Source: Nitrospirae bacterium MYbin3 (GTDB taxonomy: Bacteria > Nitrospirota > Thermodesulfovibrionia > Thermodesulfovibrionales > Dissulfurispiraceae). Taken from it: DNA of 64,000 nt. Position numbers and translations under genes: made by a program. Below are positions 7,709 through 16,694 of the stretch, one piece after another (within the stretch, counting starts at the first letter, position 1; each line of letters opens with the position of its first letter). Under the pieces are notes generated by a model, which was not told the origin of the DNA, did not search any database, and saw only the letters and a program-made list of their open reading frames with translations. The stretch covers positions 62,001-126,000 of the forward strand of contig PEAD01000002.1 of assembly GCA_002753335.1 (NCBI GenBank). Reading direction: 5' to 3'.

Positions 7709-8707
7709 TTACGAGTGAAAGCCGGTTGTCCGGCTTTCACTCGTAATTTCGGCACAAATATCCTCAACAGAAATTTTCAAAAGACATTCTCTGCCGCACA
7801 ATAAAGCAGTTTTTGAATCGCACGGCGCGCATTGAACATCTGCCGATACTATTTTTGCATCACCGCCTGACGGCCTCCATATAGCTGAATTTGTCGGCCC
7901 AAATATTACAATAGATTTTTTTGCAAAGATTCCTGCAAGGTGTGATATGCCTGAATCATTTCCTATGCAGATATCCGATAACGCAAGAAAAGCGGCCACT
8001 GTTGCGATATTTTTGCCGCAGACATAAAGACAGTTTTTTGAATGGTTATTGGCAAAGAGTGACAGTTGCTCTTTGAAGGCTTCGTTTTCAGCCTCCCCAG
8101 AAAACAGCACAATAAAATGATTTTCTTTTGTGATAAGTTTTTCTGCGAGTAAGAGGTATCTTTCGAGAGGCCAGCATTTAACAGGGCCTCCGCTTCCTGC
8201 ATGGATAGAAGTCAATGGTCTGTCAAAACAGTACCCTTGAGATTTGAGGCTATATTCGGCTTGTTTTTTAATGTCTGGCGGCAACACTATGAGACTGTTC
8301 CATTCAAAAGAATTTAAGGCTTGTCCGAATGCCTGCACAAAGCGATATTCAGCAGCATGTGTTGATAAATCATCCGGGATCGTCAGAATTATTTTTGTAT
8401 GAGAAATATATTTTCTGATGCTTTCGGCCACAGCAGAGTTTTTCTTTGATGAGAAAATATAAGCGAAGTCGAAGTTTCTGAGCAGTGAAGAAAGGCTCTT
8501 GTTTTCTCTTCCAGAATATAGATGCATGTAGAGCGAACTGCCCGAGTCTGTTATTTCATCCGCAAGGTTGACAGATTCAAGAAATAATCCAATATCTTTT
8601 TTGCCTGCGAAATGCAGCAGTTCATTTGTCTGTCTGAGTTTTGAGATAACTGGCAGGGAGAGCAGCAGATCGCCTAGCCCCCCATTATGGTGAATAAATA
8701 AGCGCAC
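7709..8707 (-). CDS. Glycosyltransferase family 9 (heptosyltransferase-like)
   Basis: The 332-residue protein resembles the WaaC/WaaF/RfaQ family, which transfers ADP-heptose or related sugars to the LPS core. Visible markers are the N-terminal GGLGDLLLSLPVISKL, the central SIHAGSGGPVKCWPLERY (donor-binding SxxxxxxKxWP region) and IGNDSGISHLAGIFAKK with IFGPTNSAIWRP near the C-terminus. The acceptor cannot be predicted. The last ten codons and the stop are formed by one arm and the loop of a 15-bp inverted repeat that also terminates nfnB. It lies 14 bp after the DUF4337-like gene on the same strand only in position, being downstream of it in transcription. Confidence 0.85.
   Translation of the reverse strand: MRLFIHHNGGLGDLLLSLPVISKLRQTNELLHFAGKKDIGLFLESVNLADEITDSGSSLYMHLYSGRENKSLSSLLRNFDFAYIFSSKKNSAVAESIRKYISHTKIILTIPDDLSTHAAEYRFVQAFGQALNSFEWNSLIVLPPDIKKQAEYSLKSQGYCFDRPLTSIHAGSGGPVKCWPLERYLLLAEKLITKENHFIVLFSGEAENEAFKEQLSLFANNHSKNCLYVCGKNIATVAAFLALSDICIGNDSGISHLAGIFAKKSIVIFGPTNSAIWRPSGGDAKIVSADVQCAPCDSKTALLCGRECLLKISVEDICAEITSESRTTGFHS
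7711..7744. terminator. Bidirectional hairpin terminator between nfnB and the GT9 gene
   Basis: A perfect 15-bp inverted repeat: arms 7711-7725 (ACGAGTGAAAGCCGG) and 7730-7744 around a TTGT loop. On the minus strand it is followed by AAAAAGTTTT, and on the plus strand by AATTTC, so the classical T-run is poor on both strands. The hairpin lies between two convergent genes and inside the 3' end of the minus-strand gene. Confidence 0.65.
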
Positions 8708-8721
8708 CTATGTTTTGCGCA

Positions 8722-9261
8722 CTATTTCATGAACATAAGAAAACCATCCGCAAAATATATCAAACCGAATATTGAGAGAGCGAGTCCTAAGTACCACAGG
8801 GGCTTTTTCTTCATGAGCGCTGATATCGAAGAAAGCACTATCGCAAGCTGCAAATATATCACCGCAAGACCGAAGGATTTGGAATGTTTTTGGGCCTCAT
8901 CTCGAACCGTCTCAAGCGCGCGGGCATCTTTTTCTATCTTTGCTTTTTCCTCCTCATATTTTTTTATCTTTTTAGCGTAAGTGTCTATTTTTTTGTTGTA
9001 GTCTTCTGCGAGGGCTTTGGACATTTTGCCGCCAGACATTTTCAAATCCAACTCAAGCTTTTCTTTCTGCAGTTCGTAAAGATATCCTTTGATGCTTTTT
9101 GATTGAAAATATGCCCACTGGTCTGACGACTGGGTCTGTGACAGCACCGATTTGGTAGAGAATCCGCCGGCCTTAAAAGTCGAAAGCGTTGCGCAGACCG
9201 CAAGCACAACGGTTGTAAGCGCAACATAGTTCAGCCATTTTTCTTTTTTTTCTTCCGCCAT
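8722..9261 (-). CDS. DUF4337-like membrane protein
   Basis: The 179-residue protein has one N-terminal transmembrane helix (about 10-30), a long charged coiled-coil (about 60-125) containing QSSDQWAYFQSKSIK, and two C-terminal helices (about 130-150 and 155-177). The order and the SDQWAYFQ-type segment match DUF4337 proteins, whose function is unknown. AGGAAAAT lies upstream of the ATG at 9261. Lipid or envelope roles are possible from context (a GT9 gene follows) but unsupported by motifs. Confidence 0.75.
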   Translation of the reverse strand: MAEEKKEKWLNYVALTTVVLAVCATLSTFKAGGFSTKSVLSQTQSSDQWAYFQSKSIKGYLYELQKEKLELDLKMSGGKMSKALAEDYNKKIDTYAKKIKKYEEEKAKIEKDARALETVRDEAQKHSKSFGLAVIYLQLAIVLSSISALMKKKPLWYLGLALSIFGLIYFADGFLMFMK

Positions 9262-9342
9262 TTTATTTTCCTCCGGATAAAAAGTTGTTAGAAAATGCAG
9301 CGGGTAAATTTATCAGAAAGAGCGGGGTTTTTACAAGCTTAA

Positions 9343-9372
9343 TTGCGCCTAAAGCCTTGCAATGTCTATAAT
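9343..9372 (+). promoter_or_regulatory. Candidate sigma70 promoter for surE
   Basis: TATAAT (9367-9372) with TTGCGC (9343-9348) 18 bases upstream. The surE ATG at 9391 is 18 bases downstream, leaving a very short leader with no obvious ribosome-binding site. The -10 is strong, the -35 weak. Confidence 0.4.
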
Positions 9373-9390
9373 GTCTATCATCAGCAAACA

Positions 9391-10152
9391 ATGAAACCAC
9401 TTATACTTGTGACCAATGATGACGGTGTGCATGCACCCGGGATAATCGCTCTTTTCAAGGCCATGAAAGAGATAGGCGATGCTTATATCGTTGCACCAGA
9501 CAGAGAGAGAAGCGCTGCAGGCCACTCTCTCACTTTGCACAAACCGCTAAAGGTCGAGGAGTTGCGGGAGAAGGTCTATAGTGTAAATGGGACGCCGACT
9601 GATTGCGTTGCTCTTGCTGTCAACAAAGTTCTTCCGAGAAAGCCTGACCTCGTTGCATCAGGGATCAACAAAGGCGCGAATCTTGGTGATGATATTACCT
9701 ATTCTGGTACCGTTGCGGCCGCTATTGAGGGTACTATTCTCAGTGTGCCTTCATTTGCGATATCTGTTGTGGGAGACAAACCGTTCCACTATGATACTGC
9801 TGTGCCGTATGCCATTAAAGTCGCAAGCTACATTCTCGAAAAATCGTTGCCCTATGACACGCTGCTGAATGTGAATGTGCCTAATATTCATAAAGCCGAA
9901 GTAAAAGGTATGAAGCTTACGAGACAGGGCAAAAGAGTTTATGACGGAGCGATTCAGGAGACGTATTCGCCTTGGGGGGACAAGCATTACTGGATAGGAG
10001 GAGGAACGCCATACTGGGAGCAGGGCGAGGGCATGGATGTAGCGGTTGTTCTCTCAGGGTATGTATCGGTTAGTCCAATTCATCTAGATTTAACAAACTA
10101 CGATGCTCTTGAATATCTCAAAAAATCGGGCGGTTTAGATGGCGAAGTATAG
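9391..10152 (+). CDS. surE: 5'/3'-nucleotidase SurE
   Basis: Metal-dependent nucleotidase acting on nucleoside monophosphates, linked to stationary-phase survival. The 253-residue product starts MKPLILVTNDDGVHAPG, with the metal ligands Asp10 and Asp11; the SGINKGANLGDDITYSGTV block and the N-terminal Rossmann-like fold are intact. The frame is open 16 codons further upstream, but the family N-terminus fits the ATG at 9391. Its last 14 bases overlap the next gene, an HD-GYP protein, so the two are probably co-transcribed. Confidence 0.93.
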   Translation: MKPLILVTNDDGVHAPGIIALFKAMKEIGDAYIVAPDRERSAAGHSLTLHKPLKVEELREKVYSVNGTPTDCVALAVNKVLPRKPDLVASGINKGANLGDDITYSGTVAAAIEGTILSVPSFAISVVGDKPFHYDTAVPYAIKVASYILEKSLPYDTLLNVNVPNIHKAEVKGMKLTRQGKRVYDGAIQETYSPWGDKHYWIGGGTPYWEQGEGMDVAVVLSGYVSVSPIHLDLTNYDALEYLKKSGGLDGEV

Positions 10153-11215
10153 GGTAATTTACGGCGATGGAGAAGAGCCCGAAAAGAAACAGCCGATAGA
10201 CGATCCAGAAAGACTGCTCCAGACAGGAGGGACGCAGACCTTCCAGCTTTTTTCTAAACAGAAAGAAAATCTTTTTCATATTGACAGGAACTCTCTTGTC
10301 AAAAATTCGGTAGTCACGTTCCCTGTTTATAAGCAGCAAGGCACAGCCTTTTCGGTTGCCCTGAAGGCTGATGCTGCTTCTCCTAAAAAACTTACGGACG
10401 AAATCCTGCAGAATATATTGAATGACTCTTCTTTTGAAATCCTTATACGCAAGTCCGATATACCGCATTATTATGAATATTTAAAGACTTCTCCGGAGGG
10501 CGATTCTTTGCCAGAAAATGAACAGATAATCAGAAAAGCTGTTCTCATAAAAGAGACATCAAAGGTTGTGGTGAAGGATCTGTTTGATGATCCCCGGAGC
10601 GGACAAAAGATAAATGAGATGAAGGATTCAATTTCGCAAATTGTTAATGCGCTTCATGACAGCAAAGATATGATTTATAGTCTAATGAGTCTTATCAAAC
10701 ATGATTATTACACTTATACCCATTGCGTAAATGTGGCTGTTTTGGCTGTAGGGCTTGGCATGAGGATAGGACTTAATGAGGAGGAACTTTCCAATATCGG
10801 AATAGGTGCGATGATCCATGATATTGGCAAGACTGTGATCCCGGCCGACATTCTAAATAAGCAGGGGAAGCTGAATATAGATGAGTACCGCAGAATTAAG
10901 GAGCATGTGCGTGAGGGGAGAAAGATACTGGATGAGACGTCCGGAATTCCTGTGGAGGCTTATGATGCGGTATTGCAGCACCATGAGAAGCTTTCCGGTA
11001 AAGGCTACCCATTCAATCTCAATGGCAATGATATTTCGCTTTTTGGCAGACTGACCGGCATTGCCGACTGTTATGATTCTCTGACCACTTCACGCCCAAA
11101 CAGGGCTGCATTCGATCCTTTTCATGCCCTTATGATAATATCGCGCGAAAAGGATGACTACGACATAAAATTTCTGACCGAATTTATCAAGATGCTCGGA
11201 AAGATAAAAAGCTGA
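10139..11215 (+). CDS. HD-GYP domain protein (probable cyclic-di-GMP phosphodiesterase)
   Basis: A 358-residue cytoplasmic protein with an unrecognised N-terminal part (1-160) and a C-terminal HD-GYP domain. Metal-binding HD is at 227-228 (MIHDIGKTVIP), followed by a second histidine in EHVREGRK, then HHEKLSGKGYP (about 281-291) and GIADCYDSLTT. The HHExxxGxGYP pattern is that of enzymes that hydrolyse cyclic-di-GMP. No transmembrane segment or receiver domain is visible. It overlaps surE by 14 bp. A second HD-GYP protein is encoded at 40306-41421. Confidence 0.88.
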   Translation: MAKYRVIYGDGEEPEKKQPIDDPERLLQTGGTQTFQLFSKQKENLFHIDRNSLVKNSVVTFPVYKQQGTAFSVALKADAASPKKLTDEILQNILNDSSFEILIRKSDIPHYYEYLKTSPEGDSLPENEQIIRKAVLIKETSKVVVKDLFDDPRSGQKINEMKDSISQIVNALHDSKDMIYSLMSLIKHDYYTYTHCVNVAVLAVGLGMRIGLNEEELSNIGIGAMIHDIGKTVIPADILNKQGKLNIDEYRRIKEHVREGRKILDETSGIPVEAYDAVLQHHEKLSGKGYPFNLNGNDISLFGRLTGIADCYDSLTTSRPNRAAFDPFHALMIISREKDDYDIKFLTEFIKMLGKIKS

Positions 11216-11227
11216 CCGCCTGGCAAT

Positions 11228-12472
11228 TCACTCAAAAAGATGGCCGAAGCGTTCAGCAAAGGCCTCAGCAGAAATTTTTGCGGTATTTGCAAGTTTTTTT
11301 GCCGAAGTTTTCTTCAGGTCTTCCTTTTCAAGGCGTATCATGTATTTTCTGCCGACCTCATAATTTTCGGAACATATATCAACTACCCTGACCACGGACC
11401 TTCCTGTGTCAGGCTCGAACATTTCTGCAAAAGGTATCTGCTTCAACCGTCCATCATAAAAGACGATAGTGAAGCCGCTGGCGCCTTTCAGGATAGACCT
11501 GACTGCGCCGTAACCAAGGTTTCTTGTGTATTCCACATCAAAAGGTATAGGGTCTGCGCACCTAAGCTCGTAGCCAATATTTTTATCCACTATCGTAATT
11601 TTGATTCCAAGCTGATCCAGGTTTTTCTTTACGAAATTTTTTAGTATTCGTCCCAACTGTATCTCAGAAAGCCTTACCCTTCCGGTCTCATCTTTTTCGA
11701 GCTTCTCATAGCGGCTTAGTTCATCGAGGTCGAATTTTTCTGAGATGCCTTCTGCCAATATCGCAACTCCATGGTCCCTGTTCATCGAAAGGCGCTTAAT
11801 TATCGAACCTGTAAGGATGTCCGCCACTTTTTTGAGTGATATTTTTTTCTCAGGAAACTCTTCGGCTATTAGTGTTATTGTGGAGCCGGCAGCTTTTCCT
11901 ATTCCGAGTGCAAGGTGGCCTGCATGGCGGCCCATCGCGGTTATAAAATACCAGCGCCCTGTTGTCTTTGCATCTTCCATAAGGTTTTCTGTTATCTGAA
12001 CGCCGTAATGTCTGGCTGTTTCATATCCGAAAGTAGGCACTCCTCCGGGCAGCGCAATGTCGTTGTCAATAGTCTTGGGCACATGAATTACGCTTATCGC
12101 GCCTTTGCCTTCGCGCTCTATCCAGTTGGCCATGAAAAGTGTGCCTTCACCGCCTATGGTGAGCAGGTATCGAATTTGAAGACGCTTTAATGTTGCCATC
12201 AACTGCTTGAATTTTTCTTTAACCTTATCCGGGAATTCGCGGGAGGTTCTGAGTATAGAGCCGCCCTGAGCATGTATTCTTGAAACATCAGCGATTGTCA
12301 GTGGTATTGCGGCTGACATATTGCCGTCGAACAGACTTTTGAACCCGCCCATGATGCCGAGCACTTCATGTCCTTCGTTTATGGCTTCGATTACGGCCGA
12401 GCTTATTACGCCGTTGATTCCGGGTGCAGGCCCGCCGCCCACAATTATTCCAAGCTTTTCTTTCTTTACCAT
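11228..12472 (-). CDS. pfkA: 6-phosphofructokinase (PfkA family, atypical phosphoryl-donor site)
   Basis: Phosphorylates fructose 6-phosphate in glycolysis. The 414-residue protein has the donor loop GGGPAPGINGV (12-22), then GGEGT (107-111) where most family members have GGDGS/GGDGT or GGDD, and PKTIDND (132-138). Glycine at the second diagnostic position points to ATP, while lysine in PKTIDND is typical of PPi enzymes and of long ATP-using (plant/trypanosome-type) enzymes. The Asp-to-Glu change in GGEGT is unusual. Donor specificity is therefore open. It follows tolB by 12 bp and probably belongs to the tol transcript. Confidence 0.87.
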   Translation of the reverse strand: MVKKEKLGIIVGGGPAPGINGVISSAVIEAINEGHEVLGIMGGFKSLFDGNMSAAIPLTIADVSRIHAQGGSILRTSREFPDKVKEKFKQLMATLKRLQIRYLLTIGGEGTLFMANWIEREGKGAISVIHVPKTIDNDIALPGGVPTFGYETARHYGVQITENLMEDAKTTGRWYFITAMGRHAGHLALGIGKAAGSTITLIAEEFPEKKISLKKVADILTGSIIKRLSMNRDHGVAILAEGISEKFDLDELSRYEKLEKDETGRVRLSEIQLGRILKNFVKKNLDQLGIKITIVDKNIGYELRCADPIPFDVEYTRNLGYGAVRSILKGASGFTIVFYDGRLKQIPFAEMFEPDTGRSVVRVVDICSENYEVGRKYMIRLEKEDLKKTSAKKLANTAKISAEAFAERFGHLFE

Positions 12473-12484
12473 ATTCTTATCTCC

Positions 12485-13735
12485 TTAAAACGGGGACCAG
12501 TTTGGGCTTGCTGCCTTAAGCCCTTTGGGTGTTATATTTTTTTGTCCGTCGCCGTTTAAACGCATTATATAAATTCCCTTTGAGCCGTTTCTGTTTGATG
12601 TGAAAACAATGTATCTGCCGTCAGGTGAAAAAGAAGGGTCTTCGTTGCTTCCTATATCCGTAAGCTGAGTCATGCCGTTGCCGTCAAGCTTGGCGGTGAA
12701 TATCTGGTTCTTCCCTCCGATCATTCTAACAAATGCTATCCTGTCGCCTTTAGGAGACCAGACAGGAGATGTATTGTAGTTGCCTTCAAAGGTAATGCGT
12801 CTTATACCGTTTCCATCTTTGTCAGAGATATAAACCTGCGGCCCACCCGCCCTGTTGGATACGAACAATACATTATTTCCGTCGGGCGATACTGTCGGAG
12901 AAACATCTATCCAAGGTGATGCTATCAGCTTGCGGCCTAGCATGGCATTAGTATCTGCAACATAAATATTAGACTTGCCTTCTTTTGAAGAAGAGAATAC
13001 GAACTCCTGCTCATTCGGAAAAAAATTGCCCGCCATATTAAGGCCGCTAAGTGACACAACGCTTTTCTCGCGCATAGAAACCATATCCAGGATATAAATT
13101 CCCCACTCCCTGTTTCTTTCGGCTGAGTAAAGAAGTTTCTTTCCGCTCTTTGACCATCGCGGAGTCAGAAGTATTCCTGCTGTTATGCCTGTGGCATGCA
13201 TTCGAGCGCCATCCCAGTCCATAAGGTGTAATTCTTTAACGCCGTTTTTATCTCCTACAAAGGCTATTCTGGATCTGAAAATACCTTCCTGTCCTGTGAG
13301 CAGTTTATGTATGTCGTTTGATACTGTATGCGCCACCGAACGCAGCGCGTTAGGATATGCGGAATATTCTTTGTTGAGCAGCTCTCTTCCGTCAGCCGCG
13401 TCATGAACTGAGATGGACAGCCGGAGGTCACGGCCTGTCACAACTTTTCCTTTTACCACAACTTCAACCCCAACCCCTTTCCAGTTTGAGGCGTTGAACG
13501 GCTGTTCGGGTTTTTCTATCTGAGCTGCTTCCTCAACGCATTTAAAGAGTCCTGTAAAATTGAGGTCGTCCTGTACGATGTCCGATATTTCTTTGCCGCC
13601 CGCGAAAATTTGCACAGCTATCGGAAAAGCCTTAACTCCAGGAGAATAAATGTCTATATATGTCTTTCCTATGTCCGCAAATGAAAATGACGCGAAACAA
13701 AAAATAATACTGAATGTAAGAATAAATTTTTTCAT
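12485..13735 (-). CDS. tolB: Tol-Pal system protein TolB
   Basis: Periplasmic beta-propeller of the Tol system, which links inner and outer membranes during division. The 416-residue protein has a signal peptide (MKKFILTFSI... cleaved after SFA, about residue 20), an N-terminal TolB domain (to about 160) and PD40-type propeller repeats with recurring SPDG, SPKGDRIAF and SxNRxG motifs up to the C-terminus. Its ATG overlaps the tolA stop by four bases. No pal gene follows; the next gene downstream is pfkA. Confidence 0.92.
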   Translation of the reverse strand: MKKFILTFSIIFCFASFSFADIGKTYIDIYSPGVKAFPIAVQIFAGGKEISDIVQDDLNFTGLFKCVEEAAQIEKPEQPFNASNWKGVGVEVVVKGKVVTGRDLRLSISVHDAADGRELLNKEYSAYPNALRSVAHTVSNDIHKLLTGQEGIFRSRIAFVGDKNGVKELHLMDWDGARMHATGITAGILLTPRWSKSGKKLLYSAERNREWGIYILDMVSMREKSVVSLSGLNMAGNFFPNEQEFVFSSSKEGKSNIYVADTNAMLGRKLIASPWIDVSPTVSPDGNNVLFVSNRAGGPQVYISDKDGNGIRRITFEGNYNTSPVWSPKGDRIAFVRMIGGKNQIFTAKLDGNGMTQLTDIGSNEDPSFSPDGRYIVFTSNRNGSKGIYIMRLNGDGQKNITPKGLKAASPNWSPF

Positions 13736-14385
13736 GGCCTGAACCTAATTCCTATTTCTATCTCTTCGTTCGGATTTGGGAACGGGCTTGCGTTGTTAAT
13801 CGCCCTAAGCACCGACCTGTCGAACAAAGGATTGCCGGATTTTTTTTCGATCGCCCCAATCGTAACGGTCCCGTCTCTGGCAATTTTTATCGAAACTATA
13901 GTTTCAAGTTCTTTGTCTGTTGTTTCAGGGAATATCCAGTTTTGGCGAATCCTGCTTTCGACAAGCGAATAATAATCTGTTTTGCCGGTTGGCCCTGGCT
14001 TGCCTGTTGCAACCGCTGATTTTGCAGCAACCTTTGTTTGTGGTTTGTTTCCTATGTCTATTACCTTTCTGAGCGTCGCAATTTTTTCGAGCTTCTTTTT
14101 TGCCTGCAGCTCAGAAAGCCTGTCCTGAAGCCGAGTTTCTTGTTGATGCTTAGGCTTTGACCGCGTAATAACAGCGGCTGGCTGCAGTTCTTTTGCTGAC
14201 GGCGCTGTGGTATCGGGTGCAGATGCTTCTTTTATAGTTGTTGCAGTTTCGCTTACGAGAGATACGAGATAGGTGTTTTTTTTGTTGGCCGGAGAATATT
14301 TAACAAGAATAAAACCGAAGACTAAAAGGAAAACATGGATAAAAACAGAGAAGGTAAAAGCGCTGTAAACTCCAACAGGTCTCAT
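13732..14385 (-). CDS. tolA: TolA/TonB-type energy transducer
   Basis: The 217-residue protein has one N-terminal transmembrane helix (about 8-28), an Ala/Lys/Gln-rich helical linker (about 45-135) and a C-terminal TonB-like domain (about 140-217) starting YYSLVESRIRQNW and containing SGNPLFDRSVLRAI. Position between tolR and tolB argues for TolA rather than TonB, although the C-terminal domain is TonB-like, as is common outside Gammaproteobacteria. It overlaps tolR by four bases and tolB by four bases, so all are co-translated. Confidence 0.85.
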   Translation of the reverse strand: MRPVGVYSAFTFSVFIHVFLLVFGFILVKYSPANKKNTYLVSLVSETATTIKEASAPDTTAPSAKELQPAAVITRSKPKHQQETRLQDRLSELQAKKKLEKIATLRKVIDIGNKPQTKVAAKSAVATGKPGPTGKTDYYSLVESRIRQNWIFPETTDKELETIVSIKIARDGTVTIGAIEKKSGNPLFDRSVLRAINNASPFPNPNEEIEIGIRFRP

Positions 14386-14783
14386 TTCAGGGATGCTTTG
14401 GGCTCGGTCACCATGCCGAGCTTTTCTATCCCCGCCTCCTTGATGTCGCCCATTAGTTCTGCGACTATGCCGTATGAAACGTCTCTATCGGCTTTTAAAT
14501 ATACATTGGGATTATTTTTGCCTATTGCCGAAAGCTTCTTCATAAGATCTGGTTTTGAAATTGGGTTGTCGTTCAGGAAAATTATTCCGCCTTTTTTGAT
14601 TACTATCGTGAGTCTTTCTTCGGGCGGGAGCTCCTTGCCTTTGGCCTGAGGAAGGTTGACATCTATTCCTTGCTGCAGCAGCGGCGCGGTGACCATAAAG
14701 ATGATGAGGAGCACCAGCATTACGTCAACAAAAGGAGTTACGTTTATTTCGGAAAGAACTGTTCGCTGCCTTGAGAGCTTCAT
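14382..14783 (-). CDS. tolR: Biopolymer transport protein TolR/ExbD
   Basis: The 133-residue protein has one transmembrane helix (about 15-37) carrying the functionally essential aspartate Asp20 in INVTPFVDVMLVLLI, and a periplasmic C-terminal domain. It works with TolQ as the proton channel that energises TolA. It sits directly between tolQ (no gap) and tolA (four-base overlap). Confidence 0.92.
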   Translation of the reverse strand: MKLSRQRTVLSEINVTPFVDVMLVLLIIFMVTAPLLQQGIDVNLPQAKGKELPPEERLTIVIKKGGIIFLNDNPISKPDLMKKLSAIGKNNPNVYLKADRDVSYGIVAELMGDIKEAGIEKLGMVTEPKASLK

Positions 14784-15407
14784 CTATTGCCTGAGGATGT
14801 AGTCAACGAGTTCTTCCGAAAAATCTTCCATGTCTATTATCATGCGGTTTGCACGGCTTAGGTAGTAGTTGTATGCGATAACCGCCGGTATTGCTGCAAG
14901 GAGTCCTATTGCTGTTGCTATCAGCGCTTCTGCAATACCCGGAGCTACGACCGCTAATGAAGCGGAACCCGCAGCACCTATGCCTCTAAATGCTGCCATG
15001 ATTCCCCAAACAGTCCCGAACAGTCCGATAAACGGGGTGGTCGAGCCGGTTGTGGCGAGGAAGTTCAGATAGCGTTCGAGCCTTGCGGATTCAAGCAGGC
15101 TGTATCTTCTAAGCATGCGTTTAAGCTCATCCCGCTCTGTATAAGCCTTTTCCGAAAACACCTGTCTGAACAGGTTCGAAAGCGGGCTTATCGGATACTT
15201 TTTGGTTGAGGATAAAAGGTCTTTAGGATTGTTTGTAGAGCTGTAAATTCGGAGAAAAGTATCGTTTTCTTTATCCGCTTTCGAAAAGTGGCGCCATTTC
15301 TGAAAGATGATGGTCCATGACACTATCGAGAAAAAAAGCAGTATCAGAAGCACCCCTTTTACGACGTAACCGGCCTGAAGAATTATCTGAATTACGGAAT
15401 GTTCCAT
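14784..15407 (-). CDS. tolQ: Biopolymer transport protein TolQ/ExbB
   Basis: The 207-residue protein has three transmembrane helices (about 15-36, 115-140, 160-182). The conserved channel block GSTTPFIGLFGTVWGIM and the following IAEALIATAIGLLAAIPAVI match TolQ/ExbB. It is the first gene of the minus-strand tolQ-tolR-tolA-tolB-pfkA operon. The 160-bp gap upstream, shared with the chemoreceptor gene, should hold its promoter. Confidence 0.92.
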   Translation of the reverse strand: MEHSVIQIILQAGYVVKGVLLILLFFSIVSWTIIFQKWRHFSKADKENDTFLRIYSSTNNPKDLLSSTKKYPISPLSNLFRQVFSEKAYTERDELKRMLRRYSLLESARLERYLNFLATTGSTTPFIGLFGTVWGIMAAFRGIGAAGSASLAVVAPGIAEALIATAIGLLAAIPAVIAYNYYLSRANRMIIDMEDFSEELVDYILRQ

Positions 15408-15567
15408 ATATAGTGTGCCTCCAAGAAAGTTATAAAATTTATCCCATATGCCGGTGAAAAGTCAAACAAAGACGGCAAGTGCGCATTTTTTTTTTTTTTT
15501 GATATACTTAACCGAAAACTAGAAAAATTAAGACGGTTTTTCTGTCTTTATATTTGAAGGAGGCTTT

Positions 15568-16683
15568 ATGGATTTTTTCGGCAAAAAATGCGGCGAAGAT
15601 TTAAACAGAAAAGATAGCGATCTGCACAATTTGACGCAGATATTGGACAGACTTGAAGAACTGGTAATGCTTTGTGACACGACACACGAAAATAAGATCT
15701 TTTATATGAATAATAAATCAAAAGACACTATGGCCAAATATCGCCATCAGCTTAACAGTGCTTTAAGTGGGGCGGATGTTGCCAATGCTATGGGCAATTC
15801 GATCCACCAGTTCCATAAAAATCCTGACCGCCAGCGGCGAATACTGTCCGATCTGACTCATAAAATTCATGAGGCAGAGTTTGCCATAGGAGGCGTTTGG
15901 TTCAGGCTTAAATTCTACCCTGTTTGGGACCGAAATGATTCCAAGCGCGCTTCTTGCTACCTTGCTTGCTGGACGGATATAACTGCCGAAAAAGAGGTTC
16001 AGTCAAAAAATGAAGCAGATATTGAAAGGAAGCGGTATCTTGAAGAGAGGGTTCATCAGATTGCAACGGCTATGGAAGAGATGAGTGCTACGGTAAACGA
16101 TGTTGCAAAAAACACTACCAATGCATCGGCAGCTTCTAATACTGTTGTCGAGAATGCAGTTAACGGTCAAGAAGTGGTAAAAAACGCAGCTAGGGGAATG
16201 CAGAACGTGGCACAAATAGTAAGGGACGCATCTTCTCTTATGGATAAGCTTGGTGAAAAATCTAACGAAATAGGTCGCATTGTAACGGTTATAAATGACA
16301 TTGCTGATCAAACAAATCTGCTCGCGCTAAATGCCGCTATTGAAGCTGCGCGGGCAGGCGAGCAGGGGCGAGGATTTGCTGTTGTGGCTGATGAGGTTAG
16401 AAAGCTTGCTGAGCGCACAGGAAGCGCCACAAAAGAGATTGGAGTTATGATTAAAGAGATGCAGAGCCAGACATTAGATGCTGTTAGTGCAATGGAGACA
16501 GGAAGAAAAGAGGCAGAGTCTGGCGAGGTGGCTTCGAATAAGGCTGAGGAAGCTCTTGTTAGGATTGTAAACGATATACAGCGCGTCAAGGATATGGTTG
16601 CGCAGATTGCTACTGCCGCCGAGGAGCAGGCTATGACCTCGAATGAAATTACGCGCAATCTTGATGAGATAGCCGGGAGATAG
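15568..16683 (+). CDS. Soluble methyl-accepting chemotaxis protein with PAS-like N-terminus
   Basis: A 371-residue chemoreceptor without any transmembrane helix. Residues about 22-140 look like a PAS sensor (ending [14 protein letters not shown]), followed by a coiled-coil signalling domain. The kinase-control tip at about 235-285 is nearly invariant ([20 protein letters not shown], then [16 protein letters not shown]). No HAMP domain and no C-terminal CheR-binding pentapeptide. It would sense an internal signal such as redox state or a ligand. GAAGGAGGC lies before the ATG. No other chemotaxis gene is in the window, so it acts with remote Che proteins. A ferredoxin follows 11 bp later. Confidence 0.9.
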   Translation: MDFFGKKCGEDLNRKDSDLHNLTQILDRLEELVMLCDTTHENKIFYMNNKSKDTMAKYRHQLNSALSGADVANAMGNSIHQFHKNPDRQRRILSDLTHKIHEAEFAIGGVWFRLKFYPVWDRNDSKRASCYLACWTDITAEKEVQSKNEADIERKRYLEERVHQIATAMEEMSATVNDVAKNTTNASAASNTVVENAVNGQEVVKNAARGMQNVAQIVRDASSLMDKLGEKSNEIGRIVTVINDIADQTNLLALNAAIEAARAGEQGRGFAVVADEVRKLAERTGSATKEIGVMIKEMQSQTLDAVSAMETGRKEAESGEVASNKAEEALVRIVNDIQRVKDMVAQIATAAEEQAMTSNEITRNLDEIAGR

Positions 16684-16694
16684 TTTGGAAAATT

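Noticed and set aside
15480-15502. Flagellar (sigma28) promoter before the chemoreceptor gene
   Set aside because: No TAAA-N15-GCCGATAA match; only a poly-T tract followed by GATATACTT is present.
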